Source: Pseudothauera nasutitermitis (GTDB taxonomy: Bacteria; Pseudomonadota; Gammaproteobacteria; Burkholderiales; Rhodocyclaceae). From it: a stretch of 64,000 bases of DNA. Below are positions 18,436 to 25,917 of the stretch, piece by piece; the first letter of the stretch is position 1; every line of letters begins with the position of its first letter. Location of the stretch: contig NZ_SSOC01000005.1 of assembly GCF_004801295.1 (NCBI RefSeq), positions 1-64,000 of the forward strand, given 5' to 3'. A program made the translations under genes and the position numbers. The notes under the pieces are model-generated. The model searched no databases, was not told the DNA's origin, and saw only the letters and a list, made by a program, of their open reading frames with translations.

Positions 18436-18647
18436 TAGTAACGGTCCTCGCGGTCGCGGTAGCCGTCGGTGCGCGCCCCCTTGGCGATGCCGGCCAACTG
18501 CTCCAGCTCGAGCACCGGCATGACCAGCACGCCCTTGCCCTTGGGAATGAACACGAACTCCTGCCCGGCTTCCCAGTGCTGCTCCTCGCGCACGGCCTTG
18601 GGGATGGAAATCTGGAACTTGCTGGACAGGGTGGCGGTGGCGGTCAT
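18435..18647 (-). CDS. vapB: AbrB/MazE-type antitoxin, VapB family
   Basis: A 70-residue antitoxin. The N-terminal swapped-hairpin DNA-binding domain is seen in SSKFQISIPKAVREEQ and GQEFVFIPKG; the C-terminal ~25 residues would wrap the toxin. The start is taken as MTATATLSS at 18647; the frame stays open to 18722 but the extra residues are not conserved-looking. It should repress its own promoter in 18648-18720 and neutralise the VapC encoded just downstream. Confidence 0.88.
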   Translation of the reverse strand: MTATATLSSKFQISIPKAVREEQHWEAGQEFVFIPKGKGVLVMPVLELEQLAGIAKGARTDGYRDREDRY

Positions 18648-18876
18648 TTTCGTACCCTCAAAGCGTCGATAACGATTTGGTAAGAATACACCCCTGCGCC
18701 CTGGGCAGCCAGCCACGTTCATCCCACCTCCATCCCCCGCTGCCAGCCGAATCCCCAGCTCACGCTGCCGCCGCGCACCACCACGCCCCTGGACTCACGT
18801 AAATCATTGATAAACCTGACACAGCAGGCTAGATCGTAGTCCAGCGAAGTTCGGCGCTGGAGTCAGCTTGAAACAG

Positions 18877-18906
18877 AAAAAGGCCGGGGAAGTCTCCCCG
18901 GCCTTT
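18877..18906 (-). terminator. rho-independent terminator of the cytochrome operon
   Basis: Stem AAAAGGCCGGGGA / TCCCCGGCCTTTT with a short loop, flanked by A and T runs on both sides. It lies 38 bp past the stop of the CbcL-like gene and ends the 18.9-24.8 kb operon. The rest of the 18648-18943 gap holds no gene I can support. Confidence 0.9.
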
Positions 18907-18943
18907 TCCATGCGATGGCACGCCGGCGGCATGCCGGCCGCCG

Positions 18944-20932
18944 TCAGTGGGTGAAGAAACCGACTCCCACCAGCACCAGCAGCACCAGCCCGATGGTAAT
19001 CAGCGTCAGCCCCAGGACCACCGAACCGACATGCAGCGGCCTGGACGGCTCATCCACCAGATACTTCTCCAGCTCGCCACTGGCCAGCAGGCGCTGGTAC
19101 TGGGCCGGATGCTCGCGGCGAAACTCTTCCAGCGACTGCGTGCCGGTGAACATCACCACGTCGGGCGGCGGCAGCTTGTCGGGGCGGAAGTGGTTGTTGA
19201 AGAAATGCACGGTGAAGAGGAACACCGCCGCGAGGAAGGCTTCCTCACCATGCACCAGCGTCGCCACGTTGAACACCCAGCCCGGCAGGAAGCTCGCGGT
19301 GACGTGCGGGAAGGCCAGCATCAGCCCGCTCCAGCCGATCACGTTCACCCCCCAGAATACCGCCCAGTAGTCGAACTTCTCGAAATAGGTCCAGCGGTCG
19401 AACTTCGGCTTCGGACCCTTGCCCAGGAACCACTTGAACATGCCCACGCAGTCGTCCAGATCCTTCCAGTTGGGCAACAGCGAATCCGGGCCGAACCAGC
19501 GGAAGTTCCTGTCGCGCAGCAGCTTCTGCATCACGTAGAGGAAGTGGATCAGGAAGATGCCGACGAAGAAGCCCGCGGCGATCCGGTGCACGATGCCCAT
19601 GTTGCGCGGACCGCCCAGGGCCGCGGCCACCTGCGGCGCCCAGTCGGTATGGGCGAACAGTGCCGCCGTGCCGGTGACGATGAGCGTCATGGTCACCAGC
19701 GCGAACACCAGGTGGGCAACGCGCCAGCCCCACGGGAAGCGGCGGAAGTGCTTCTCCGGCAAGGCCAGGGTGGCGGTATCCACATGGGTCTCCAGCCTGT
19801 GTTCCTTGCGCTCCTTCCACTCGCGGTAGTACCACAGCGCGCAATGCGTCCAGAAGAAGGCGAACACGACGATCAGCAGCCCCACCATGAAGCGGGTGGC
19901 GATCCACATCTGCGGATACTTCTCGAAGTCGTGGCTGTTGGCGTGCGGGCCGAAGGTGACGAAGCCCGCGGTGGCCGTGACCATGCCCGGCTTGCGGTCG
20001 TTGTGGCACTGCTGGCAGGTCTTCAGGCGGTTGTCCATGTGCACCTTGGAGTCCGGATCTTCCGCCCCCAGGATGCCGTGGCTGCCGTGGCAGTCGGAGC
20101 ACTTGGCCGTGTAGGTCCAGCCCAGCTTGCTGACCTGGCCGTGGTAGGTGTCGCGATAGCTGTTCAGCTCCGCCAGGTGGCAGCCGCCGCAAGCCTCGAT
20201 GTTCTCCAGTTTGAACGGATCGGACGACGCGCCGCGCACCTCGTGGGTGGTGTGGCAATCGGTGCACACCGCCCCCTTGGCGTCGCCCTCGCCCATCACC
20301 AGTTGGCCATGCACCGAGGTCTCGAAGTCCTCCAACTGGTCCTCGTGGCAGGCCAGCCCGCAAGTCTGCGGAATGGACAGCCGCCATTGCTCGCGCTCCG
20401 GCGTGCCCGCCTTGGGTACGGCGAAATCGTGCGTGTTGTGGCAGTCGCTGCAGGCAGCCTTGGGCCGGTCCGGATAATCGGTATCCGGGCGGGCATGGAA
20501 GGAGTCCTTGTACGCGGCGATGTTGGCGGCCACCACGCCCAGGCGGTCCTTGTTCTTCGACTCGCCGCGCGCCTGCGCTTCGTCCCACAGCTTCGCGTGG
20601 CAGCTGGAGCACTCGGCAGGCGCCACGCCCTCGGCCTTGACGTGGTTTTCCTGGGCGTCGACGATCTCGGCATGGCATGAGACGCAGCTCATGCCGGCAT
20701 GCACGCCCTTGCCGAAGCGCTCCGCATGGATCGTGGCAAGCGGCCTCGGCTCGTCGTCCAGGCCGGGCACTTCGATTTCCTCCGCACCATCCGCGTGGCA
20801 GGAGAGACAGGTGGCATCATCCAGGGCTGCGTGCGGACTGGCCGGCGAGGCCGCGGTCGCGTGGGCCGTGGCGAAGCCCGCCACACAGGCGCAGACCATC
20901 AGCAGGCGCGCCACGAGATTCTTGGTTGGCAT
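18944..20932 (-). CDS. CbcL-like fused multihaem c / dihaem b quinone oxidoreductase
   Basis: A 662-residue inner-membrane protein. A signal peptide (cleavage near ATA-ASP) leads into a periplasmic domain (about 35-320) with eight CxxCH haem sites (CLSCH, CVSCH, CSSCH, CSDCH, CTDCH, CGGCH, CSDCH, CQQCH) plus one CGLACH (CX3CH), nine in all. A TM helix at about 340-362 is followed by a cytochrome b domain (about 395-600) with paired histidines (VAHLVF, IVHRIA, LIHFLY, LVHGEE, TVHFFN), and a last TM helix near 638-660. Fusion of a nonahaem c domain with an FdnI/HydC-type b domain is the architecture of Geobacter CbcL. Role: exchange electrons between quinone pool and periplasmic cytochromes. 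Last gene of the operon. Confidence 0.85.
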   Translation of the reverse strand: MPTKNLVARLLMVCACVAGFATAHATAASPASPHAALDDATCLSCHADGAEEIEVPGLDDEPRPLATIHAERFGKGVHAGMSCVSCHAEIVDAQENHVKAEGVAPAECSSCHAKLWDEAQARGESKNKDRLGVVAANIAAYKDSFHARPDTDYPDRPKAACSDCHNTHDFAVPKAGTPEREQWRLSIPQTCGLACHEDQLEDFETSVHGQLVMGEGDAKGAVCTDCHTTHEVRGASSDPFKLENIEACGGCHLAELNSYRDTYHGQVSKLGWTYTAKCSDCHGSHGILGAEDPDSKVHMDNRLKTCQQCHNDRKPGMVTATAGFVTFGPHANSHDFEKYPQMWIATRFMVGLLIVVFAFFWTHCALWYYREWKERKEHRLETHVDTATLALPEKHFRRFPWGWRVAHLVFALVTMTLIVTGTAALFAHTDWAPQVAAALGGPRNMGIVHRIAAGFFVGIFLIHFLYVMQKLLRDRNFRWFGPDSLLPNWKDLDDCVGMFKWFLGKGPKPKFDRWTYFEKFDYWAVFWGVNVIGWSGLMLAFPHVTASFLPGWVFNVATLVHGEEAFLAAVFLFTVHFFNNHFRPDKLPPPDVVMFTGTQSLEEFRREHPAQYQRLLASGELEKYLVDEPSRPLHVGSVVLGLTLITIGLVLLVLVGVGFFTH

Positions 20933-21048
20933 ATCACTGTTCCAGAAACGGGCTCTCCGGCCGCCTGCGGCAGTCCTGGAACCGCCAAGACCCCGACGTC
21001 CCGGTGAATCATGGACGCGGCGGAGTCTCGGCGGCCCGAGCCTTTTAT

Positions 21049-23256
21049 TTATTGGAATTTGTAGATGTAACGCACGCTGAAGAAGTTGGAGACCTGCTTC
21101 GGCTTGGTATAGACCGTGGTGCCATCGACGTTCGCGTTGGCGCCATAGACGAAGGGCGAGCCGTCGGCGAACTGCCAGGTCCAGTCATCCGTCTTCCAGC
21201 GTTCGTGGATGAAGTCGAAGCGCACGTCGGCGGATTTGTCGATCGCGTAGGTCGAGAACAGCGAGAGGCGCAGGAGCTTGTTCTCGATGTCCGGCACGCC
21301 CAGCGAGAGGTTGGCCTGCGTGGGGAACACGGCCACGCCGCCAGCGGCCAGCGGGGAGACATCCTGGCCATACTTGCTGACCGAGCGGAACCATTCCAGA
21401 TCCGCGCCGAAGTTCAGGCGGGAAGTGAATTCCCAGCGCAGGCCCAGGCCCAGGGAGTTGCCCGTATCCTGCAGGTCCGTGTACTTGACCGCCGGATCGC
21501 CGAAGCCGCCGCCGGATCCGCCCGTGGTATGGGTGCGGTAGTGGGACTGCTCGGCCTTGTTCTGGTCGTAGCTGTACCAGGCGGTGAGCTTCAGTTCGTC
21601 GCTCACCGTGTAGACCGCATCAATGCTGTACAGGCGGTTCGTCCCCTTGTCCAGGCCGTGGGTCATGGTGGCCTGGTTGTCGTAGTCATCCCGCCCTTCC
21701 TCGGCGCTGAACTGGAAGGACAGCGCCTCGGACGGCGACCAGTCCACGCTCAGCCGCAGCCGGTCGCGGTCGCGCCCGGCCATGTGCAAGGGGTTAGTCA
21801 GGTTGCGGATGTCCTGCAGGCCGCCGAGGCCGACGTCGTCGGAGTGGTCCCACAGCGCCCGCTTGTAGCGGTTGCCGCTGCGGCGGCTGTGCAGGTAGGA
21901 GATGCGCCCGTTGGCGACGTCGGATAGGGAACGGCGCAGCTCCAGCCGCCCCGTCGTCTCATCCACCTGGCTGCGCAGGGGCACCACGATCTCTTTCTCC
22001 GCGCCGGTCACGCGCAGGGGCCGGTCCCGGTCCTGACGCTTGTCCTCCACCCCGGCGGTGAAGCTGTAGACCTTGGCGAAGCGGTAGGTGCCTTCCAGCT
22101 TGCTGGTGACGGTCGTGTAGGAGTTGCGCACGTAATCCGGAGAGGTGGCGTTGTACGCGGCGCCCGCCGTGGAGTAGGTGCGGATCGGCGTCTTGTCCTC
22201 GACATCGTGGTAGCGCAGGCTGGCGTTCAGGGAAAAGTTCTTGAACGGCCGGGAGGTCAGGCCCAGATGGACCAGCCTGGTATCCACCTTGCCATCCAAC
22301 TTGTCCGGGCCAACGGCCCGCTGGTGTTCAGACGGCCAGTCGGTGACGCCATTGGTGGGCAGGGAATCGTCCTGGATGGCGCGGGCGTACTCCAGCTTGA
22401 GGGTGGCGCGCGTGGTCGGCGTAAAGTTGTAGCCGCCGTTCAGGAAGAACTGATGCGCCTCGTTGTCTCCCGGGAAGGAGAGATAGGTCGGATTGGTGAC
22501 GGACCCCGCGCCGGTGTAGCCGACCCGCACCAGCGGATTGTTGTTTTTATACCAACTGCCGTTGTAGCCCCCGCGCAACTGCCATTTCTTGGTGGTGTAG
22601 GAGAGGGCCGTCTCGATCTGGCGCGTGGTGCTGTCGACGGGCTCGGTGACGAAATGCACGGAATGGCCCGGGCTCCAGGCACGCGTGCCGGTCTTTTCCT
22701 CGTGCTGGTAGTTGATGTTGAGGTCCAGCCCCGGCAGGAGGTTCTTGTAGAGCCCCAGGCTGGTCTGCTCACGCAGGGTCCCCAGGGTGAGGTCGCGGCG
22801 CGGGGCCGTGTCGAGCCCGGTATTGACGACGGTCTGCTTCGTCGTGCCGGCGCCCTGCAGCGGGGTGTTGAAGGTCTGGGGCGATTCGCGGGTGATACGG
22901 TTGTATTCCAGCTTGATGCCGATATCCCCCTGGCGCAGGTATTCCCCCTGCAGCGAGCGGCTGCCGTCCACCCCCAGGCTGTCGGTCTTCAGGGTCATCC
23001 ACGTTCCAGTGACCTCGTCCCGCTTGACGATGTCCGCATCCAGCAGCCAGAACGCCTTGTCCCCCTCGCGCATGCCGTCGTAGATACCCTGCTGGGCCCG
23101 GTCTTTCGACCAGACGCCGATGCCCACGGAAACCTTGCTTTCCGGCTTGATCAGTTCGTCCAGTTCATCCATTTCCTGGGCCCAGGCGGTGCCGCCGAAG
23201 GCGGAATACAGGGCCATGGCCACGGCGCTCAGGCGGAAGCTCTTGTGCATGTTCAT
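21049..23256 (-). CDS. mtrB: MtrB/PioB-family outer-membrane beta-barrel
   Basis: A 735-residue barrel protein. The signal peptide ends in GGTAWA-QEM. Many alternating aromatic/polar strands follow, and the protein finishes in RYIYKFQ, the aromatic C terminus used for barrel insertion. No haem motifs. The family forms a sheath around a decahaem cytochrome so that electrons cross the outer membrane (MtrAB, PioAB, MtoAB). The decahaem gene ends 18 bp upstream. An AGGGAG site precedes the ATG at 23256. I see no CxxC near the N terminus such as Shewanella MtrB has. MtoB or PioB would be equally valid names. Confidence 0.88.
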   Translation of the reverse strand: MNMHKSFRLSAVAMALYSAFGGTAWAQEMDELDELIKPESKVSVGIGVWSKDRAQQGIYDGMREGDKAFWLLDADIVKRDEVTGTWMTLKTDSLGVDGSRSLQGEYLRQGDIGIKLEYNRITRESPQTFNTPLQGAGTTKQTVVNTGLDTAPRRDLTLGTLREQTSLGLYKNLLPGLDLNINYQHEEKTGTRAWSPGHSVHFVTEPVDSTTRQIETALSYTTKKWQLRGGYNGSWYKNNNPLVRVGYTGAGSVTNPTYLSFPGDNEAHQFFLNGGYNFTPTTRATLKLEYARAIQDDSLPTNGVTDWPSEHQRAVGPDKLDGKVDTRLVHLGLTSRPFKNFSLNASLRYHDVEDKTPIRTYSTAGAAYNATSPDYVRNSYTTVTSKLEGTYRFAKVYSFTAGVEDKRQDRDRPLRVTGAEKEIVVPLRSQVDETTGRLELRRSLSDVANGRISYLHSRRSGNRYKRALWDHSDDVGLGGLQDIRNLTNPLHMAGRDRDRLRLSVDWSPSEALSFQFSAEEGRDDYDNQATMTHGLDKGTNRLYSIDAVYTVSDELKLTAWYSYDQNKAEQSHYRTHTTGGSGGGFGDPAVKYTDLQDTGNSLGLGLRWEFTSRLNFGADLEWFRSVSKYGQDVSPLAAGGVAVFPTQANLSLGVPDIENKLLRLSLFSTYAIDKSADVRFDFIHERWKTDDWTWQFADGSPFVYGANANVDGTTVYTKPKQVSNFFSVRYIYKFQ

Positions 23257-23274
23257 GATCGTTCTCCCTGTCGA

Positions 23275-24255
23275 TTAGCGGCGCAGGCTCTGAGATTGGA
23301 CGTAGCCGCCCGCGGTGCCGTCGGCGCTGTTCTGGGTGCTGTTGCTGCCGTGGATGTTGGTGTGGCAGTTCAGGCAAGCACGCCCCACGGTCTGGAACTG
23401 GCCACTGCCCGGACCTTGCGGCAGGGAAGCCGCCGCGCCGTGGTGGCTCAGGCCGTCGTGGCAGCTCTGGCACAGGAAGGGCGGGCGCGACTTCAGCAGG
23501 TTGGGGCTGGTCGTGCCATGCGGGTTGTGGCAGATGGCGCAGTCCTCGGTCACCGGCTGGTGGCTATGCACGAACGGGCCGCGCTTTTCCATGTGGCAGG
23601 AATAGCAGGTGTCGTTGGTGCTGCTCTTGATGAGCGTCTTCGGGTTGTCGTTATGCACGTCGTGGCAGGAAGTGCACGCCACCTTGCCTTCGAGCACCGG
23701 GTGGTGGGACGGGCGGTTCACCTGGACGCGCTGTTCCTTGTGGCAGGCGAAGCAGACCTCGGTCTGGGCCTTCTTGTCGCGCACCTTGTCATGGTCCGTA
23801 TGCACCTTGTGGCAGGAGGTGCAGGCCACGTCGCTGTTGGCATGCACGCTGGACTGCCAGTTGATGTGCTTGCCGCCCTGGTGGCAGCTCAGGCAGCTTT
23901 CGTTGCGCAGGAGGGCGGGCGTATCGGTGTTCTTGCCGAACCACAGATCCGGCTTCGGCGGCTTGCCGCTGCCCTTGTGGTTCAAGTGCGATTCGCTTTC
24001 GCCGTGGCAGTCCGTGCAGGTCGGCGTGCGGCCGTCGGCGGTGACGCCGTGCCTGGTCTTGCCGATGGCGAGCACCGATGGCCGCAGCTCCAGCATCGTC
24101 GGTTTGGAATCGTCGGCGTCATCGTGACAGGAGGTGCATTGCGCATCTCCTCTCAGGATCAGATCGTCGTCACCCTTTTCCGCGGCGTACGCGGTACTCA
24201 AAAAAAATGCGCTGACGCAAAGCGCCAACGCATAAGCCGTTCTCGAACTTATCAT
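23275..24255 (-). CDS. mtrA: periplasmic decahaem cytochrome c, MtrA/MtoA/PioA family
   Basis: A 326-residue secreted protein with signal peptide cleaved near TAYA-AEKG and exactly ten CxxCH motifs in order: CTSCH, CTDCH, CLSCH, CTSCH, CFACH, CTSCH, CYSCH, CAICH, CQSCH, CLNCH. Length and haem number fit MtrA/MtoA. Additional histidines near each site suggest bis-His ligation. It would plug the barrel encoded directly downstream. The ATG at 24255 has GGAG at a good distance; a GTG four codons upstream is possible but not needed. Confidence 0.92.
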   Translation of the reverse strand: MISSRTAYALALCVSAFFLSTAYAAEKGDDDLILRGDAQCTSCHDDADDSKPTMLELRPSVLAIGKTRHGVTADGRTPTCTDCHGESESHLNHKGSGKPPKPDLWFGKNTDTPALLRNESCLSCHQGGKHINWQSSVHANSDVACTSCHKVHTDHDKVRDKKAQTEVCFACHKEQRVQVNRPSHHPVLEGKVACTSCHDVHNDNPKTLIKSSTNDTCYSCHMEKRGPFVHSHQPVTEDCAICHNPHGTTSPNLLKSRPPFLCQSCHDGLSHHGAAASLPQGPGSGQFQTVGRACLNCHTNIHGSNSTQNSADGTAGGYVQSQSLRR

Positions 24256-24406
24256 TATTTTCTCCACGCAGCCTCAGGCCCAATGCAGCGCTCCGGTCGC
24301 ATCAGCGGCCTGCCCTGCAAGCTTTCTTGCGGGTTATCAAATCGCAGCATTTGGCGCATTTGCTGCGGCATCCGGACCGCCCGGCCATCACCCCTCACCC
24401 TGGGAA

Positions 24407-24434
24407 TTCCCCGGGCCTGCGCTTGCCCCGGGAA
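24407..24434 (-). promoter_or_regulatory. hairpin between monohaem and decahaem genes
   Basis: Arms TTCCCCGGGC and GCCCCGGGAA pair at 9 of 10 positions around an 8-nt loop in the 209-bp gap between the two cytochrome genes. No T-run follows, so it may be an mRNA processing or stability element that sets unequal cytochrome levels. No other feature seen in the gap. Confidence 0.4.
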
Positions 24435-24464
24435 CGGTGTGGCCGGCGTTTCTCATGCACGGAT

Positions 24465-24809
24465 TTAGTGCCCCAGTATCCAGGCGATCAGGTTCTGGAG
24501 TTCGGCGTCATCCTTGACTTCGATGATTCTGTGCTCCTCTTCGGAACCGTCTTCCAGCTTGACCACGGGGCCCGACTTCATGTGCTCGATGAGCTTTGCC
24601 GCGGCGTCGGCCTGCCCCCTGTGGTCTTCGGCGATCTTCTTCAGCGAAGGGCCTTTCTTGGATCTGGCGGGCGCATGGCACTTGGTACAGTCTTCCTTCT
24701 TGAACAGCCTCGAGGCGGCATCCGCATCGACGGCGCTGGCGCCTGCGGAGAACGACAGCAAGGCAACGGAAGAAACGAGCAAAGTTAGGCGGGAGGGATT
24801 GAGCTTCAT
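24465..24809 (-). CDS. periplasmic monohaem cytochrome c (class I, MtoD-like)
   Basis: A 114-residue secreted cytochrome. The signal peptide is cleaved near GASA-VDA. One haem site CTKCH follows, then a lysine-rich helix (RSKKGPSLKKI) and a candidate methionine ligand in IEHMKSGP. Small monohaem cytochromes of this kind shuttle electrons in the periplasm; MtoD plays that part beside MtoAB in iron-oxidising Betaproteobacteria. GAGGAG precedes the ATG at 24809. It is the first gene of the operon. Confidence 0.85.
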   Translation of the reverse strand: MKLNPSRLTLLVSSVALLSFSAGASAVDADAASRLFKKEDCTKCHAPARSKKGPSLKKIAEDHRGQADAAAKLIEHMKSGPVVKLEDGSEEEHRIIEVKDDAELQNLIAWILGH

Positions 24810-24941
24810 GATTTCTCCTCTTCTGTAAAAACGTTTGGGGGAGTGTTTCCCCATGTAAATTTCCGGCGAATCTTCCCCCCGCAAGAAGGGAAATAAAATC
24901 GGAAGAAATTTAAAGTGCACGTAGGATGAAGCCTCTTTCCA

Positions 24942-25006
24942 TAGGAAATTTCCTACACGCCCGGTGACGGTTTTTCAGTGCCGTACGGCACTCATGACTT
25001 AGGTCA
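24942..25006. promoter_or_regulatory. palindrome cluster upstream of the cytochrome operon
   Basis: Three inverted repeats in 65 bp: TAGGAAATTTCCTA (24942-24955), AGTGCCGTACGGCACT (24977-24992), both perfect, and TGAC-TTAG-GTCA (24995-25006), whose 4-bp spacing resembles CRP/FNR-type sites. They lie 130-200 bp before the first cytochrome start, and the intergenic 24810-25260 holds no gene. The NarL-type regulator encoded just upstream is a candidate ligand. The sequences are certain; the regulatory role is inferred. Confidence 0.55.
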
Positions 25007-25165
25007 AAAACCGCGCACGGCCGGGCGCAACGCACCATTAACCACTTTTCTAAAGGGGGTAAGGCGAGCAGAGGGAAATGCGATTCCTTCTCGACTCTGT
25101 ACTTCGTCCAGAACACGGGCACTACCCCGATCGGAGTATTCCGACACAGCCCTCTTCCGCCCAAG

Positions 25166-25192
25166 AAAAAGCCCCGACATTTCTGCCGGGGC
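25166..25192 (-). terminator. terminator of the two-component operon
   Basis: On the minus strand a stem GCCCCGGCA / TGTCGGGGC (one mismatch, 4-nt loop) is followed by TTTTT. It lies about 70 bp past the response-regulator stop and separates this operon from the cytochrome genes. Confidence 0.85.
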
Positions 25193-25260
25193 CGGTTGAA
25201 AGCGCACTGCCGGGTGTACGAAATACAACAGCAGGACTGCCTGCCGATACCGATGAAGTG

Positions 25261-25917
25261 TTACGTCCCACCCTCCGGCATGCGATCGAGCAGGTCGTGG
25301 GCAATCGCGTAGCGGATCAGTTCGGACAGGCTGGTCAGGTTCATCTTCGCCAGGATGCGCGTCTTGTGCGTGCTCACCGTCTTGACGCTCAGGTTCAGTT
25401 CGGTGGCGATGTCCGAAAGCCCCTTGCCGACGATGAGCATCTGGAAGATCTGGTACTCGCGGTCGGACAACCGGGTGTGCGGCGGCCCTTCCGTCACGCT
25501 CGGGATCAGGCCGCGCGCGAGCTGCTCGGCCATCGCCGGGCTCAGGTAGACGCCCCCGTTCATCACCTTCCGGATGATCGTGACCAACTGCTCGGCATCA
25601 TTCTCCTTGGTCACATAGCCCGACGCCCCGGCGCGCAGCGCGCGCAACGCATATTGCCCTTCCTGGTGCATGGTGAGCACCAGGATCGGCATCAGCGGCT
25701 TCTCGGTGCGGATCTGCTTGATCAGATCCAGCCCGTTGCGGCCCGGCATCGAGATGTCGAGCAGCAGGATGTCCCAGTCGCGCTCGCGGATCTTCGCCAG
25801 CACCTCGTGGCCGTTGGCCGCCTCGCCGACCACGGCGAACTCTTCCTCGTCGGCCAGGATCATCTTCAGCCCGTCGCGGATGATGGCGTGATCGTCGGCA
25901 ATCAGAACGCTGCTCAT
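25261..25917 (-). CDS. NarL/FixJ-family response regulator
   Basis: A 218-residue regulator. Receiver domain 1-122 with D8/D9, phospho-acceptor D54 in LLLDISMPG and K in YVTKEND. LuxR-type helix-turn-helix about 150-212 (LSDREYQIFQMLIVGKGLSDIATELNLSVKTVSTHKTRI, read in pieces). Its ATG overlaps the kinase stop by 4 bp. Cognate kinase: the gene immediately upstream. Its place directly in front of the cytochrome operon makes that operon the obvious target, though this is inference. Confidence 0.9.
   Translation of the reverse strand: MSSVLIADDHAIIRDGLKMILADEEEFAVVGEAANGHEVLAKIRERDWDILLLDISMPGRNGLDLIKQIRTEKPLMPILVLTMHQEGQYALRALRAGASGYVTKENDAEQLVTIIRKVMNGGVYLSPAMAEQLARGLIPSVTEGPPHTRLSDREYQIFQMLIVGKGLSDIATELNLSVKTVSTHKTRILAKMNLTSLSELIRYAIAHDLLDRMPEGGT

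Noticed and set aside
24810-25260. A short gene in the promoter region of the cytochrome operon
   Set aside because: Short frames on both strands lack ribosome sites and coding bias, and cross the palindromes and the terminator.
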